DNA of 43,564 bases from a virus, in IMG/VR virus record IMGVR_UViG_3300017971_000115, positions 1-43,564 of that record. One strand, written 5' to 3'. Under the pieces are notes generated by a model, which was not told the DNA's origin, did not search any database, and saw only the letters and a program-made list of their open reading frames with translations. The translations under genes were made by a program, and so were the position numbers. Positions within the stretch are counted from its first letter, which is position 1. Every line of letters begins with the position of its first letter. Shown here one piece after another: positions 1-8,581 of this stretch.

Positions 1-123
1 CATAGCTCCCGGTGACAGCCGGGATCGTGTGGCCAACCTCATAGGCAAACCAGAAATTCGCACGGGGGAGGGCGTCCACCCGGAGGAACAAGTCCCCGAG
101 CTCCTCACAGGTATAGGGATCGC
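1..123. repeat. Terminal direct repeat, left copy
   Basis: These 123 bases are identical to the last 123 bases of the window. They lie inside a protein-coding gene that reads through the join without a break. The simplest reading is assembly overlap of a circular or circularly permuted genome of 43,441 unique bases. A true short terminal repeat in the virion DNA cannot be excluded from sequence alone. Confidence 0.95.
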
Positions 124-220
124 CCGAGGCCTGGTTGGCCTGGTCAAACGCCATCGGGAGGGTGACCGCCCCGCCCACCAGGGCCGCGGCCGCGATCAGG
201 ATGTTTCTCAATCTGGTCAT
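1..220 (-). CDS. Exported cysteine-rich protein, N-terminal part (gene crosses the junction)
   Basis: This is the 5' part of a gene that continues at 43441 and ends at 42951; joined, it encodes 236 residues with no frame break. The ATG at 218-220 overlaps the stop of the preceding gene (ATGA), so translation is probably coupled. The first 24 residues form a Sec-type signal peptide: MTRLRN, then a hydrophobic core ILIAAAALVGGAV, then a polar region. The mature part holds 10 cysteines, an even number that suits disulfide bonding after export. I recognise no domain. It follows two other genes with signal peptides and precedes the lysis genes, so it is probably made late and sent to the periplasm or surface of the infected cell. 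A role as a virion protein is less likely but possible. Confidence 0.8.
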   Translation of the reverse strand, partial: MTRLRNILIAAAALVGGAVTLPMAFDQANQASGDPYTCEELGDLFLRVDALPRANFWFAYEVGHTIPAVTGSY

Positions 221-2226
221 GGTGCCACCACCGCCGGGTACAAGGTGAGGTAGTCAAAGTGGCCACTGGCACAAAATTGCCCGAGCCGGTTGCCGCACAA
301 ACGCGCCCTGGTGTAGGTGCTGGCGATCGCGGCATAAGGTCCGGCTGTGTTGTCGAGAATGCCGTCGACGTACAAGGCACCCTCCGCAAGGGACCAAGTC
401 CAACGCATCGCAACCTGAGAAACGCCCGAGATCCTGGTTGTCCCGGTGAGGCTCCCTTGGCTCACACCGCCGGCGATCACTGTCATCCCGGAGGCCTGGC
501 CGGTGGTCACATTGTAGGCGTACACCTGATCGGTTGTGCTGTAGTCCACGGCAAAGAGGTTTCCAGCAAAATAGGCCGTCGCCCCGATCGACTCGTAGCC
601 CACCTCGGCGGTGCCGTTTTGATTTGGCACGGAGCCAAGGTTTCCGTCATTGGCCACCCAGGATAGATCCTCATCCGCTCGCTGTGCGCTTGTGCTGGTG
701 GTTGCCATGTAGCTTGACACGGTGGCGTAGGTGTTAACTGAGGTGTTGTCCAGCTGGGCGCCACCGGCATAGACCATGATACCGGCGTCCGAGAAACTCC
801 GATCGCCATCCGACTCGGCGGCACAGATCTCGATCGTGTCAGTGGTTGAAACCGCATACCAGACCATGGATCCCCGGCATGTGGACCCGATCAGGTCGGC
901 CTGAAAAGCTCCGGACCCGGCGGTGCAAGTCGAGGCATTGAAGTAGGCACAGGTGGGGCCAGACCGACAGATCGCGACCCAATCCCTGGTCCCGGGCCTG
1001 GCGTGGACTGACAGAAACGTCCGGCGGGCGGAGGTGATGCCGGTAATCGCCTGGCTAACACAGTGGGTATCGTCATCAATCGTGCCCTGTAGGCCAGTGA
1101 GCCAGGCGGCTCCGCCCGGACCACTGGCCGACCCGCTTGTGCTCACCCTGGTCTGGGTCCAGCCGCTTCCGAAATTGTTGGACTGGATGATCAGATTCTC
1201 ACTGGTGGCCTCGGCCAGGTATCGGCCACCCTCCACCCGGGGCCAGTCCTCCCCTACCGTGTAATACAGGCCGCCCCTGGTCAGGGTGGCGGCCGTGCTT
1301 CGGTCGATCGTGGCTGGCGTTGCGGTACCGTCAGAGCTCTGAGGGTAGACCCCAGTGAGCTGGGCGTGGCGCTGGCGGGCCAGGGTGGCCATCGACGGGA
1401 GGCCGGAGGCTCCACAGGTGTAGGCCGCCAGCAATGCGATCTCATTGACCCCGCCACCGTTCCCACCGCTGAATTGCCCGATCGTGAATAGATCGGCGTT
1501 GGAGGTAGAGCCCAGGGCCGCCACGGACTGGGCCGATCCGCTTGCGTTGCCATTGACGTACCACCGAGCTGATCCGTCCTGGTCTGAGGCCAGGATCCCG
1601 TGGTACCAGGCGCCAGTGGCGATCGTTGCAGTCCCGGGGACTACCACACCACCAGAGTCCTCGAGCTGGGCCCGGATCACTGGGCCGCCGATTTGCCTGA
1701 TCACCCACCCCGGACCACCACCGCTATCGTTCTTTGCAAAGAGGACACCGCCAAAGGCTCCAACCTTGAACACCACCTCAATCACGATATCGGTGGACGA
1801 GAAGTCCAGATCGTAGGTGCCGGATGCGTCCGGTTGATAGCAGCGCTTGGCGGTCCCCGGGGCCTGGGCCGCTTCCGTGCCGTCCGCCAAAGGGGTCTCG
1901 AGCCCTAGCGTGAAATCACCTGCAAAGCATGCGGCGTCCAGGGTCTCCCCTACATCACCGCTCCAGGTGGTGGTGGTGGCGTCATCGCCCACGTACCGAA
2001 ACACGGTTGAGCACCCATCGATCGCGGTGGGGAGGGAGGAGGCCCCATAGCTGGCCGGAAAGTCCATTGAAAAGGACGGGAGGACCTCCGGGACGGTCCG
2101 GGCCGGGACATCCACCCCGATCCGCGGTGGGTTCAGCCGGCCACCGCCGATCCTGGGCTCGGAGCTCGAGCCACCAAGCTGAACGCTGGCCAAGGCCGCC
2201 CCCAGTAGGAGCATGGTCCGGATCAT
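217..2226 (-). CDS. Exported LamG/jelly-roll adhesin-like protein
   Basis: 669 residues. The N-terminus (MIRTMLLLGAALASVQLGG) looks like a signal peptide. Three beta-rich modules can be seen. Residues about 105-290 resemble a LamG/concanavalin-like fold (WVIRQIGG, ARWYVNGN, LFTIGQFSG). Residues about 340-520 resemble the jelly-roll found in phage spike and fibre proteins (ENLIIQSNNF, GGAQLDNTSVNTYATVSSY). Residues about 540-669 look like a second LamG-like unit (ALYVDGILDN, GHFDYLTLYP). There are 12 cysteines, unusual for a cytoplasmically assembled virion part. It overlaps both neighbours by 4 bases. Carbohydrate or surface binding is inferred from the folds. The position after the tail fibre would fit a receptor-binding protein, but the signal peptide and cysteines argue for export. 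Confidence 0.75.
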   Translation of the reverse strand: MIRTMLLLGAALASVQLGGSSSEPRIGGGRLNPPRIGVDVPARTVPEVLPSFSMDFPASYGASSLPTAIDGCSTVFRYVGDDATTTTWSGDVGETLDAACFAGDFTLGLETPLADGTEAAQAPGTAKRCYQPDASGTYDLDFSSTDIVIEVVFKVGAFGGVLFAKNDSGGGPGWVIRQIGGPVIRAQLEDSGGVVVPGTATIATGAWYHGILASDQDGSARWYVNGNASGSAQSVAALGSTSNADLFTIGQFSGGNGGGVNEIALLAAYTCGASGLPSMATLARQRHAQLTGVYPQSSDGTATPATIDRSTAATLTRGGLYYTVGEDWPRVEGGRYLAEATSENLIIQSNNFGSGWTQTRVSTSGSASGPGGAAWLTGLQGTIDDDTHCVSQAITGITSARRTFLSVHARPGTRDWVAICRSGPTCAYFNASTCTAGSGAFQADLIGSTCRGSMVWYAVSTTDTIEICAAESDGDRSFSDAGIMVYAGGAQLDNTSVNTYATVSSYMATTSTSAQRADEDLSWVANDGNLGSVPNQNGTAEVGYESIGATAYFAGNLFAVDYSTTDQVYAYNVTTGQASGMTVIAGGVSQGSLTGTTRISGVSQVAMRWTWSLAEGALYVDGILDNTAGPYAAIASTYTRARLCGNRLGQFCASGHFDYLTLYPAVVAP

Positions 2227-2687
2227 GGGGTCAGAATCGAAGCACTGGCCGAGGCCACCGAGCCGGTCCCGTCCGCCGGATCATCCAGGTAGCATCGGAG
2301 GCGAGGAGCTCGAGCCTTGACCAGGGTCTCCCAGACCGTGATCGCTCCGTCGATCTCGTAGGTGGCCCGGCCTTTGGTGCAAACCGCTGGGCTTGCGTCG
2401 GTGCAGTGGGGGATCCAGCCCCATACCGTCCCATCCGTGGACTCCTGACAGCTGACCGCCACATCCTCAGAGTCCCCTGGGGTCACGGACCAAATGAGCA
2501 GGACCTCAGTGGCCCAGCCCTGTGGCCCGTAGAGGGAGATCACATCCGTGACAGGGGTGTCCGCCAGGTCCTCGCCATTGATGCCGAGATCATCGATGAT
2601 CCGGAAAGCTTGGGTTTTGGCGCCGGCGCTCACGGCCGTGAGCAGGATCGCAAGTCCAAAGAGGATCGCGGGGTAGATTCTGGACAT
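2223..2687 (-). CDS. Small exported protein with four cysteines
   Basis: 154 residues. The start at 2687 is chosen over an in-frame one 16 codons upstream because AGGAGG sits 7 bases before it and because it places a clean signal peptide first (MSRIYPAILFGLAILLTAVSAGA). The mature part is about 130 residues with four cysteines (SCQES, HCTDA, VCTKG, RCYLD) and reads as a small beta-sandwich. No family is recognised. Its stop overlaps the start of the LamG-like gene. It is the first of three consecutive genes with signal peptides, which suggests one exported module rather than three unrelated genes. Confidence 0.75.
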   Translation of the reverse strand: MSRIYPAILFGLAILLTAVSAGAKTQAFRIIDDLGINGEDLADTPVTDVISLYGPQGWATEVLLIWSVTPGDSEDVAVSCQESTDGTVWGWIPHCTDASPAVCTKGRATYEIDGAITVWETLVKARAPRLRCYLDDPADGTGSVASASASILTP

Positions 2688-2740
2688 GGGTGGACCTCCT
2701 GGCGGGAGAATCCCCGACAGGTCCGCCCGGGTCAAGGACG

Positions 2741-4351
2741 CTAGATCCGCTGGGCTGTCATGGCCAGGATCTCAGAGGTGATCGCGGCATTTGCGATCGT
2801 GAATTCGTTGGTCACCACCAGGCTATTGCCCACATTGGTGGGGAGGGCCAAGGTGGTGTAGCCGGAGTCCGTCATCACCTGGCTTGTGGCGTTGATCGGT
2901 TGGAAGGTAGTGGCGGCCCCGGCCAGATAGGCCGTGTCCTTGGTGTGGACCATCGCCCCGCCACCAGCCCCGATCGTGTGGAACCTCAGGAACATTTCCA
3001 ACATATGGGTGTACCGATCGGTGCTGGGGAGGCTCTGGCCACCACCCAAAACCGTGGCCAGGTCATACATCAGAGTCCCGGTGAGGCCACCCCAGCGGAT
3101 CCTGTGACGGTAGACCACCGGGCCGCCACCGGCCTGGTGGCTGAGGCGGAGCCAGATCCTCAGGAGGAACATGGCACCGACCCAGATCCTGTTGGCCGGG
3201 AATGCGACGCTACCGCCGGTCAAAACCTGCTCTGCGGTGTAGTTTCCATCCGGGGTGCCGGACTGGTTTGCAAATGCCGAGCAAACCCGCTCGGCCCCAA
3301 ACACGCTTTGGTGGCTGACCTGATCGGCCCGATCGGACTGGACCCATACGCCACCAACGGCCCCGGAGGTGGGTGAGGTCTGAGGGACCACCCGGAGGGC
3401 GGACTTGATCGCGTTTTCGGCCTCGGCCTCAACCCCGTGTCCGTTGAGGCTGTGAGCGTAGAGCGCCCCGGCCCCGGCGGCCGCGTTGTCATCCACCTCG
3501 AGGGCGTCCGCCGAGTCCCCTGACAGGTTGGTCACGGCCATCCGCCTGGACGCGATCAGGGCCTTGGCTGACCCATCCGCCCGGAGGTAGTCCGTTGGAT
3601 TCCGGAGGGCGCCACCGGCCCCCTGGCCGCCATCGATTGCGGCGATCACCGCATCGCCGTAGCCGTCCCCTCGGGCGGTACCGCTCTTGAGGGTAGCCGT
3701 CCCCCCGTTGGTGTCCGTGCCAGTGGCCGCCCCGCCCTGGGTTGCTGCTACGCCGCCAGCCGCCCCGCCTGGGCCGCCATCGCCACCGACCACAGAGGCC
3801 GCCCCGCCCGGGTTGGTGGTTGCTCCTGTGCCACCCTTGAGGGTGGCCAGACCAGCTCCGCCGGTCCCGCCGGCGCCTCCGGTGATCTCGGCGTCCCCAC
3901 CGCCACCAGCGCCAGCGCCAGCGCCAGCGGTCAGGGTCAGATCACCACCGTTGCCAGCGGTGTCCGCATCGCCACCGGTGAGCTCCACCGCCCCGCCTGT
4001 CCCCACCCCGGCCGCTGCTCCACCGATCACCTTGGCCGCCCCGCCGTTGCCTGTGGTGATGGCATCACCGCCGGCGATTGCCATTGTCCCGCCGGACCCT
4101 GGATCCGTGACCACCGGGGCCTGGATTAGGAAGTCCTCGGCATCCCCTCCGCCACCGTACAGGCCATCAAGCCCCCGCTCATCCCACCAACGGGTCCACT
4201 CGCCACAGAAATACTGGAGCCAATTGAAGTAGGAGCTCGGGGGCGCCTCATTGAGCGCCCAGCCCAGGGACTTCTTGGCCGCGTTGGGCTCGGTCTGGTT
4301 GGTGAGGCTGGTGTTCCACTCGGGGATCTTTGCTGGTTTGCTGGTTGCCAT
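2741..4351 (-). CDS. Tail fibre with glycine-rich 16-residue repeats
   Basis: 536 residues. The N-terminal 60 residues (PEWNTSLTNQTEPNAAKKSLG, APPSSYFNWLQYFCGEW, WWDERG) match the baseplate-attachment segment common in phage tail fibres. Residues about 86-235 hold roughly nine units of about 16 residues of the form GGxAxIxGGxxxxxxGx, for example GGAVELTGGDADTAGN. A glycine-packed shaft, either polyglycine-II-like or a short beta-helix, is inferred. The C-terminal 300 residues are non-repetitive and probably form the tip. It starts 4 bases after the baseplate gene's stop, with GGGGA as ribosome-binding site. It is the likely host-recognition fibre. Confidence 0.85.
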   Translation of the reverse strand: MATSKPAKIPEWNTSLTNQTEPNAAKKSLGWALNEAPPSSYFNWLQYFCGEWTRWWDERGLDGLYGGGGDAEDFLIQAPVVTDPGSGGTMAIAGGDAITTGNGGAAKVIGGAAAGVGTGGAVELTGGDADTAGNGGDLTLTAGAGAGAGGGGDAEITGGAGGTGGAGLATLKGGTGATTNPGGAASVVGGDGGPGGAAGGVAATQGGAATGTDTNGGTATLKSGTARGDGYGDAVIAAIDGGQGAGGALRNPTDYLRADGSAKALIASRRMAVTNLSGDSADALEVDDNAAAGAGALYAHSLNGHGVEAEAENAIKSALRVVPQTSPTSGAVGGVWVQSDRADQVSHQSVFGAERVCSAFANQSGTPDGNYTAEQVLTGGSVAFPANRIWVGAMFLLRIWLRLSHQAGGGPVVYRHRIRWGGLTGTLMYDLATVLGGGQSLPSTDRYTHMLEMFLRFHTIGAGGGAMVHTKDTAYLAGAATTFQPINATSQVMTDSGYTTLALPTNVGNSLVVTNEFTIANAAITSEILAMTAQRI

Positions 4352-4354
4352 GGG

Positions 4355-4933
4355 TTAGGTCCCCTCGATTGCGGTGGTCCAGAAATAGGAAGTGGAGTCG
4401 AATCTCGATCCCAAGTAGCCATCCAGGAAAAAAGGCCGGGTGCGCTCATAGTAGTGGAATAGCCACCGAAAACCGGTGGCCCTCGAGCTCCTCAGGAGCG
4501 AGGCCACAAAGGGCCCGACGCCTGGAGGGATGGCCACATCCACCACCGTGACAGTCCCGGCCGCCGGGTACTCCTCCACGGCCTGCACTGTGGCGGCTCC
4601 GGCATAGACGGCCGCGATCACCCCAATGATGTCCTCGATCGTTCCACGGCTCAGGTTAGCCAGGACCTGGCCTCTGAGGATCGAGCGGTATTGATCGTCA
4701 TCCAGATCCGGCCGCTCCCGCCCGATGATACTCCCGATCACGTCCAGGTTGACCCCCTCCGCTGTGTCGAGGGTCCGCTCAAACGCCAGCTTGAGGAGCT
4801 CGAGGTCCAGCTCCTGGGACTGGGCCGAGGCCGCATCGATCACGGCCTGGATATTGGGGAGCGTTTTAAATTGCTCGAGGAGGGCGTCCCGTGCGTCACC
4901 CTGGTGATCGTTGTTCGCTTCGAGGACTGACAC
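4355..4933 (-). CDS. Baseplate protein, gpI/DUF2612-like
   Basis: 192 residues from a GTG start preceded by AGGA; the next ATG would remove conserved sequence. The helical N-terminal half contains a typical baseplate stretch (LDVIGSIIGRERPDLDDDQYRSIL), followed by VLANLSRGTIEDIIGVI and a small beta-rich domain. Known proteins of this type follow the J-like wedge protein and link the baseplate to the fibres, as in P2 gpI and Mu gp48. The position directly between the J-like protein and the tail fibre supports that role. The exact family name is an inference. Confidence 0.8.
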   Translation of the reverse strand: MSVLEANNDHQGDARDALLEQFKTLPNIQAVIDAASAQSQELDLELLKLAFERTLDTAEGVNLDVIGSIIGRERPDLDDDQYRSILRGQVLANLSRGTIEDIIGVIAAVYAGAATVQAVEEYPAAGTVTVVDVAIPPGVGPFVASLLRSSRATGFRWLFHYYERTRPFFLDGYLGSRFDSTSYFWTTAIEGT

Positions 4934-4941
4934 GGCCGGTC

Positions 4942-6447
4942 CTAGGTCGGGACAACGGGTGTGGCCACCACGTTGATATTGCCATCGATGATCGTCGCGA
5001 TCTCATCCTCATCAATCGGGACGTTGGCCTCAGTTACCGGGGAGGGTGCGTCCCCAACGTCCAGATCGGTGACATCATAGACGCCAGCCACCCCGGACAC
5101 GGCCGCCTTGACCTTGGCCGCGATCACATCCCCATCGATCCTGAGGCCATTGACGTAGGCTGAGATCGCATCCTTGACCGCCTGGTCCCCGGCATAGTCA
5201 GCCGCGATCACATCCACATCGACATTGACGTAGATCGGGACCTCGGTGGCCCAGTCCCATCGGATCGTTTTGGTGAGGCCCTGGGAGTCCACGATCCCCT
5301 GGCTCTGGGCCCCGTTGGTCTCACCGCCGGCGGGCTTGTTGTCAAAGATCACCTGGGCCACGGAATCAGCCAGCGCCACGGGAGCAGCTACCACCGATCG
5401 GGAGCTGTGGGGCTCCAGACCACCGGCCGCGGTGTCCGTGTTGTTTTCGTAGACCCTGGCATCCTCCACCCCGGAGATCGCCAGGAGCTGGGCCCGGATC
5501 GTCTCAGTTGTGGAGCTCCCCTGCCGCTCGAGCTCATCAAACCGCCTGCCCCTCAGCTCGGCGTTGGTCTCCTCATCCGCCCCGACCGTTGAGTCAACGC
5601 CATCAAACCCGTTGATCGCTCCGGTCTCGAATCCCAGGCCGGTGGCGGTTGAGCTCACATCGATATCGAGTTGGGAGCTGGCGCCCTCCGTGTCGCTCGC
5701 GATCTTGACCCGGCCGGCGTCGGGGGTTGCTGTCACCCCGGTGATGTCGGTCTCGATCACAGCGGCCACCTCTGCGGCTGTGGCATTGGCGATATCGGCA
5801 AAGTCCGCGGTATTGAAAGTGGCGGTTTGGTTGCCTCCGCCATCCACCGCCACCACCAGGGTCTGGCCATCGGCGAGGGTGAAGGGCTGGGAATTGCCAG
5901 ACCACTTGACCGCCGGGAGATCGTCATTGCTCACGGCCAGCCAGCCAGCCACAGGGGTATCGATCACAGTGAGCGAGCCCTTGTTGGCCACCGTGGAGCT
6001 CCCTGGCTCCGTGGCGGTCCAGCTCCCGGCCACCCACTTTCGGGCGGTGCCGGCGTTGCTGACCGCTGCGTCCAGGCCAAACTTGGAGGCCTCGACATTC
6101 TGGACCGAGGCCTCCTTGGCCGCCGCCACGGTTGTCCCGGGCTCGAGCTCGAGGGCCGCGGTTGCAGTGGTCGGGGTGGCGTCCGCCCTGCTCACCCCGG
6201 TCAGGGCGGCCAGGGCGTCTAGCTGGGCATCGTTGGCCTGCTCCGGATCCATGGCGGCCCAGAGGGACTCCCCGAGCTCCCAGAGCTCACCGATCCGATC
6301 GGCATAGATCCCGAGGATCACGCCCAGGATTGAGTCAGCCTGGGTGTTGATCTCGGCCCCGAGCTCCGCCTTGATGGCGTCCGCCATTTCCTCCCGGATC
6401 TCGGAGCTTGTCTTGTTGGTCCAGCCTGTGGCGTCCAGTCCTGGCAT
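4942..6447 (-). CDS. Baseplate J-like wedge protein
   Basis: 501 residues. The N-terminus (GLDATGWTNKTSSEIREEM, ADSILGVILGIYADRIGELWEL) and the central stretch GADEETNAELRGRRFDELERQG are hallmarks of the baseplate J family (P2 gpJ, Mu gp47, T4 gp6). The C-terminal part (VPIYVNVDVDVIAADYAGDQ, VYDVTDLDVGD) forms the usual alternating beta-alpha domain. Residues about 170-275 look like an extra inserted beta domain. It would form the baseplate wedge around the hub. It lies between the gp25-like and gpI-like genes, the standard contractile-tail order. Confidence 0.93.
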   Translation of the reverse strand: MPGLDATGWTNKTSSEIREEMADAIKAELGAEINTQADSILGVILGIYADRIGELWELGESLWAAMDPEQANDAQLDALAALTGVSRADATPTTATAALELEPGTTVAAAKEASVQNVEASKFGLDAAVSNAGTARKWVAGSWTATEPGSSTVANKGSLTVIDTPVAGWLAVSNDDLPAVKWSGNSQPFTLADGQTLVVAVDGGGNQTATFNTADFADIANATAAEVAAVIETDITGVTATPDAGRVKIASDTEGASSQLDIDVSSTATGLGFETGAINGFDGVDSTVGADEETNAELRGRRFDELERQGSSTTETIRAQLLAISGVEDARVYENNTDTAAGGLEPHSSRSVVAAPVALADSVAQVIFDNKPAGGETNGAQSQGIVDSQGLTKTIRWDWATEVPIYVNVDVDVIAADYAGDQAVKDAISAYVNGLRIDGDVIAAKVKAAVSGVAGVYDVTDLDVGDAPSPVTEANVPIDEDEIATIIDGNINVVATPVVPT

Positions 6448-6456
6448 TGGAGGACC

Positions 6457-6828
6457 CTAGAGGATCACAAAGGCATCCGCAAAGGTGAACGGCCCATCGA
6501 TATCATCCGCGATCCCGGTCCAGTAGATCGAGGCCCGGCGGCTGGTGGGCTCGTATTCGAACCGGAGATCATAGACGTCCCGCATCCCCTCGATCCCGAG
6601 GACAGCCTGGCGGGTGGCCGATATGATCACCGACCGGCGGATCGGTTTGACCCCCAGGATCCGCTGGTAGTAGGGCATGCCTTCCCGTTCATCATAGAGC
6701 CACTCGCCCCGGAAAAATCGGAACCTGATCCGGGCCTGTTGGGCAATGCGGGCCAGCCCGTCCACCAGGGTGAGCTCACCGCCAGTGAACTCCAGATCGT
6801 TGGTTGACTCGTTGAGCTTGAGGTCCAT
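6457..6828 (-). CDS. Baseplate wedge protein, T4 gp25/Mu gp46-like
   Basis: 123 residues, the usual length for this family. LVDGLARIAQQARIRFRFF, RGEWLYDEREGMPYYQRILG and RRSVIISATRQAVLGIEGM match the gp25/GP46 baseplate fold. The protein nucleates sheath polymerisation at the baseplate. It begins 2 bases after the spike gene's stop (AGGTG as ribosome-binding site). The gene also shows the genome's GATC bias clearly: eight of its nine Ile-ATC codons follow a codon ending in G. Confidence 0.9.
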   Translation of the reverse strand: MDLKLNESTNDLEFTGGELTLVDGLARIAQQARIRFRFFRGEWLYDEREGMPYYQRILGVKPIRRSVIISATRQAVLGIEGMRDVYDLRFEYEPTSRRASIYWTGIADDIDGPFTFADAFVIL

Positions 6829-6830
6829 TG

Positions 6831-7751
6831 CTACACCTGGGCCGAGACTGTGGAGGAGCCTACGGCCGTTGGTGGAATCGGGATCGGCTGTTGGAATGTG
6901 GTGATCCCAACGTCCACAATCTCACCGCCGCCCGCCGGGGGCGGGGGCTCGGCGGTATATGTCCCTATGCTCGAATGGGTGTGTAGGTTGTACGCCGCCA
7001 CCTGGGCTGTCATCTCAGCTTTGATAATCGCGAGCTCCGCCAGAACCTTGGCGCCCAGGGCGACCGAGTCCAGGCCGCCGGCCGCCGACCCGAGCTCGAT
7101 CGCGGCCGCGCTCACTCGGACTTGCTGGCCAGATGAGCTCCCGAGGGTGGCCGCGTCCGAGCTCACCGCCAGGCTGTGGCCGATATCGGTGCCGAGCTTG
7201 GCGTTGCTCGAGTCCACATCCAGCCGGTGGCCGGCGTCCGTGCCGAGTCTGGCGCTGGCCCCGTCCTGGGGGATCTTGAGCCGGTGTCCGCCATCCTTGC
7301 CAATGATCAGATCATTGGCGTCCGAATCGAGAAAGGGGGCCGCAAGCGGGCGGCCGCCCGGGATGGCAAAGCAATCGGTCAGATCGTGGATCCGGTTGTC
7401 CTGGGCCTGCACTGGGGCCCCTGGGGGTGAGCTTTTCCAGGCATCGATATCCCGTGCAGCAAACACCAGGACCACCGGGTCACCCTTCTGGAGGGGAAAA
7501 CTGGCGTGGAAGCCACCACCGGAAGGCTGGATCACTGGGACGTTGGGGATCTTGGGTAGCTCGTCCTGCTCCTCACCGTCCAGGAGCAGGCGCCAGCCCT
7601 TGACCGCCGGGACCACCTCCGCCGATTGCTTGCTGGCATCGTAGCTGTCCACGTAGCCGGGGAGGCTGGTCCACATCGACTCCGAGAAAGTCCGGAAGAT
7701 CAGGCGGAAGGCCTCGGCCAGGTCTGGTTGGGTTGTTCCGGTCTCGGTCAT
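6831..7751 (-). CDS. Baseplate spike protein, gp138/gpV-like
   Basis: 306 residues. The ATG at 7751 is preferred because it overlaps the upstream stop (ATGA) and has GGAGG/GAGG just upstream. The N-terminal OB-fold domain shows the gp138-type pattern: IPNVPVIQPSGGG, FPLQKGDPVVLVFAARDIDAW. Residues about 150-225 are a regular run of roughly 20-residue strands (GHRLKIPQDGASARLGTD, GHRLDVDSSNAKLGTD), as expected for a trimeric beta-helical needle. It would be the membrane-piercing spike at the end of the tail tube. A histidine-bearing C-terminal tip was not resolved. Confidence 0.9.
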   Translation of the reverse strand: MTETGTTQPDLAEAFRLIFRTFSESMWTSLPGYVDSYDASKQSAEVVPAVKGWRLLLDGEEQDELPKIPNVPVIQPSGGGFHASFPLQKGDPVVLVFAARDIDAWKSSPPGAPVQAQDNRIHDLTDCFAIPGGRPLAAPFLDSDANDLIIGKDGGHRLKIPQDGASARLGTDAGHRLDVDSSNAKLGTDIGHSLAVSSDAATLGSSSGQQVRVSAAAIELGSAAGGLDSVALGAKVLAELAIIKAEMTAQVAAYNLHTHSSIGTYTAEPPPPAGGGEIVDVGITTFQQPIPIPPTAVGSSTVSAQV

Positions 7752-8581
7752 AGGGGCCTCACCTCCAGATCGCAATACCAGTCCGGTCCGTGGCTGTCCC
7801 CGGTGTAGGTTGACCTCACCACCCGATAGAACCCGTCGATCTCATCCGACTCGATCTTGACTCGCCTGGCCGGGTCCAGGCCCGGCTGGATCAGGGCTCG
7901 AGCTCTGACAATCCCCTTTTCGCCGGCCTCGGGGCTACCCACCAACCCTGTCCCCTCCGAGAGGACAACGGCCTCACCAGGCAAGGGCTCGCCCGGCTTG
8001 GTAATCACCAGCTGCTCGTCCTGGATACTCCACTCGAGGCCGGCCGCCTTGGTGAGTCGATCGATCATCTCGCGGCCGTTGCCCCTGAGGACAATCCCCT
8101 GGGAAAACTGGGTGAGCGCTCGGGTGAAATTCCCCTCGTTGAAGGCCTCGATCGCGTTGCCTACCCCCACCCCGAGATCATCCTTTACCGTGTTGAACAC
8201 ATCGGCCAGCCGGGCGCCGGCCGCGAATGAGGCCGAGACCCTGGCCTTTGCCAGCTGGTCCGCTCCGTCCTCGGTCTCGAGGGTGGTGACCCGATCCGAG
8301 CCGTTCCGTTTGGTGGTGGTTTTGGAGATCCGGCCCTTGAAGATCTGGGGCCGGGCGGTGCCATAGCCCGCCTCGAGCTGGGCTACCGTATCGTCATCGG
8401 CGAGGAGATCCCGGCTGGATCGGTTGAGGTTGTAGACCTGGATCGAGGCCCCGTTGGCATCGGGGCTGTGGGCTCGCTCTACCTTGAACACCACCCGGAG
8501 CTGTTGAACCTCGATCGCCAAGGTCCCGGCCTGGCCAGCCACCAGGCGCCACGTCCTACCGTAGAGGGGGAGGTCAGCCAC
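7748..8581 (-). CDS. Baseplate hub protein, gpD/Mu gp44-like
   Basis: 277 residues from a GTG start that overlaps the upstream gene by 8 bases. The first 110 residues form the hub's first barrel domain (LRVVFKVERAHSPDANGASIQ, QIFKGRI). Next come a helical part and a C-terminal beta domain (AAGLEWSIQDEQLVITKPG, GFYRVVRSTYTGD, WYCDLEVRPL). This matches the phage late-control/hub family that holds the spike. Position between the plug-like and spike genes agrees. Confidence 0.88.
   Translation of the reverse strand: MADLPLYGRTWRLVAGQAGTLAIEVQQLRVVFKVERAHSPDANGASIQVYNLNRSSRDLLADDDTVAQLEAGYGTARPQIFKGRISKTTTKRNGSDRVTTLETEDGADQLAKARVSASFAAGARLADVFNTVKDDLGVGVGNAIEAFNEGNFTRALTQFSQGIVLRGNGREMIDRLTKAAGLEWSIQDEQLVITKPGEPLPGEAVVLSEGTGLVGSPEAGEKGIVRARALIQPGLDPARRVKIESDEIDGFYRVVRSTYTGDSHGPDWYCDLEVRPL

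Noticed and set aside
1-123. Terminal repeat as packaging ends (cos or pac direct repeats)
   Set aside because: It lies inside an intact gene and is easily explained by assembly overlap; no independent evidence of physical ends.
1929-2744. Plus-strand frame of 271 codons
   Set aside because: Shadow of two well-supported minus-strand genes; arginine/serine/proline-rich with no domain.
3903-3932. GCCAGC tandem repeat as a CRISPR or regulatory array
   Set aside because: Only a short in-frame hexamer run encoding Gly-Ala in the fibre; no spacers.
3687-4232. Long plus-strand reading frame of 181 codons, Pro/Ala/Val-rich
   Set aside because: It is the antisense of the glycine-rich repeats in the tail fibre gene, where the codon pattern keeps the other strand open. 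No ribosome-binding site or recognisable protein.
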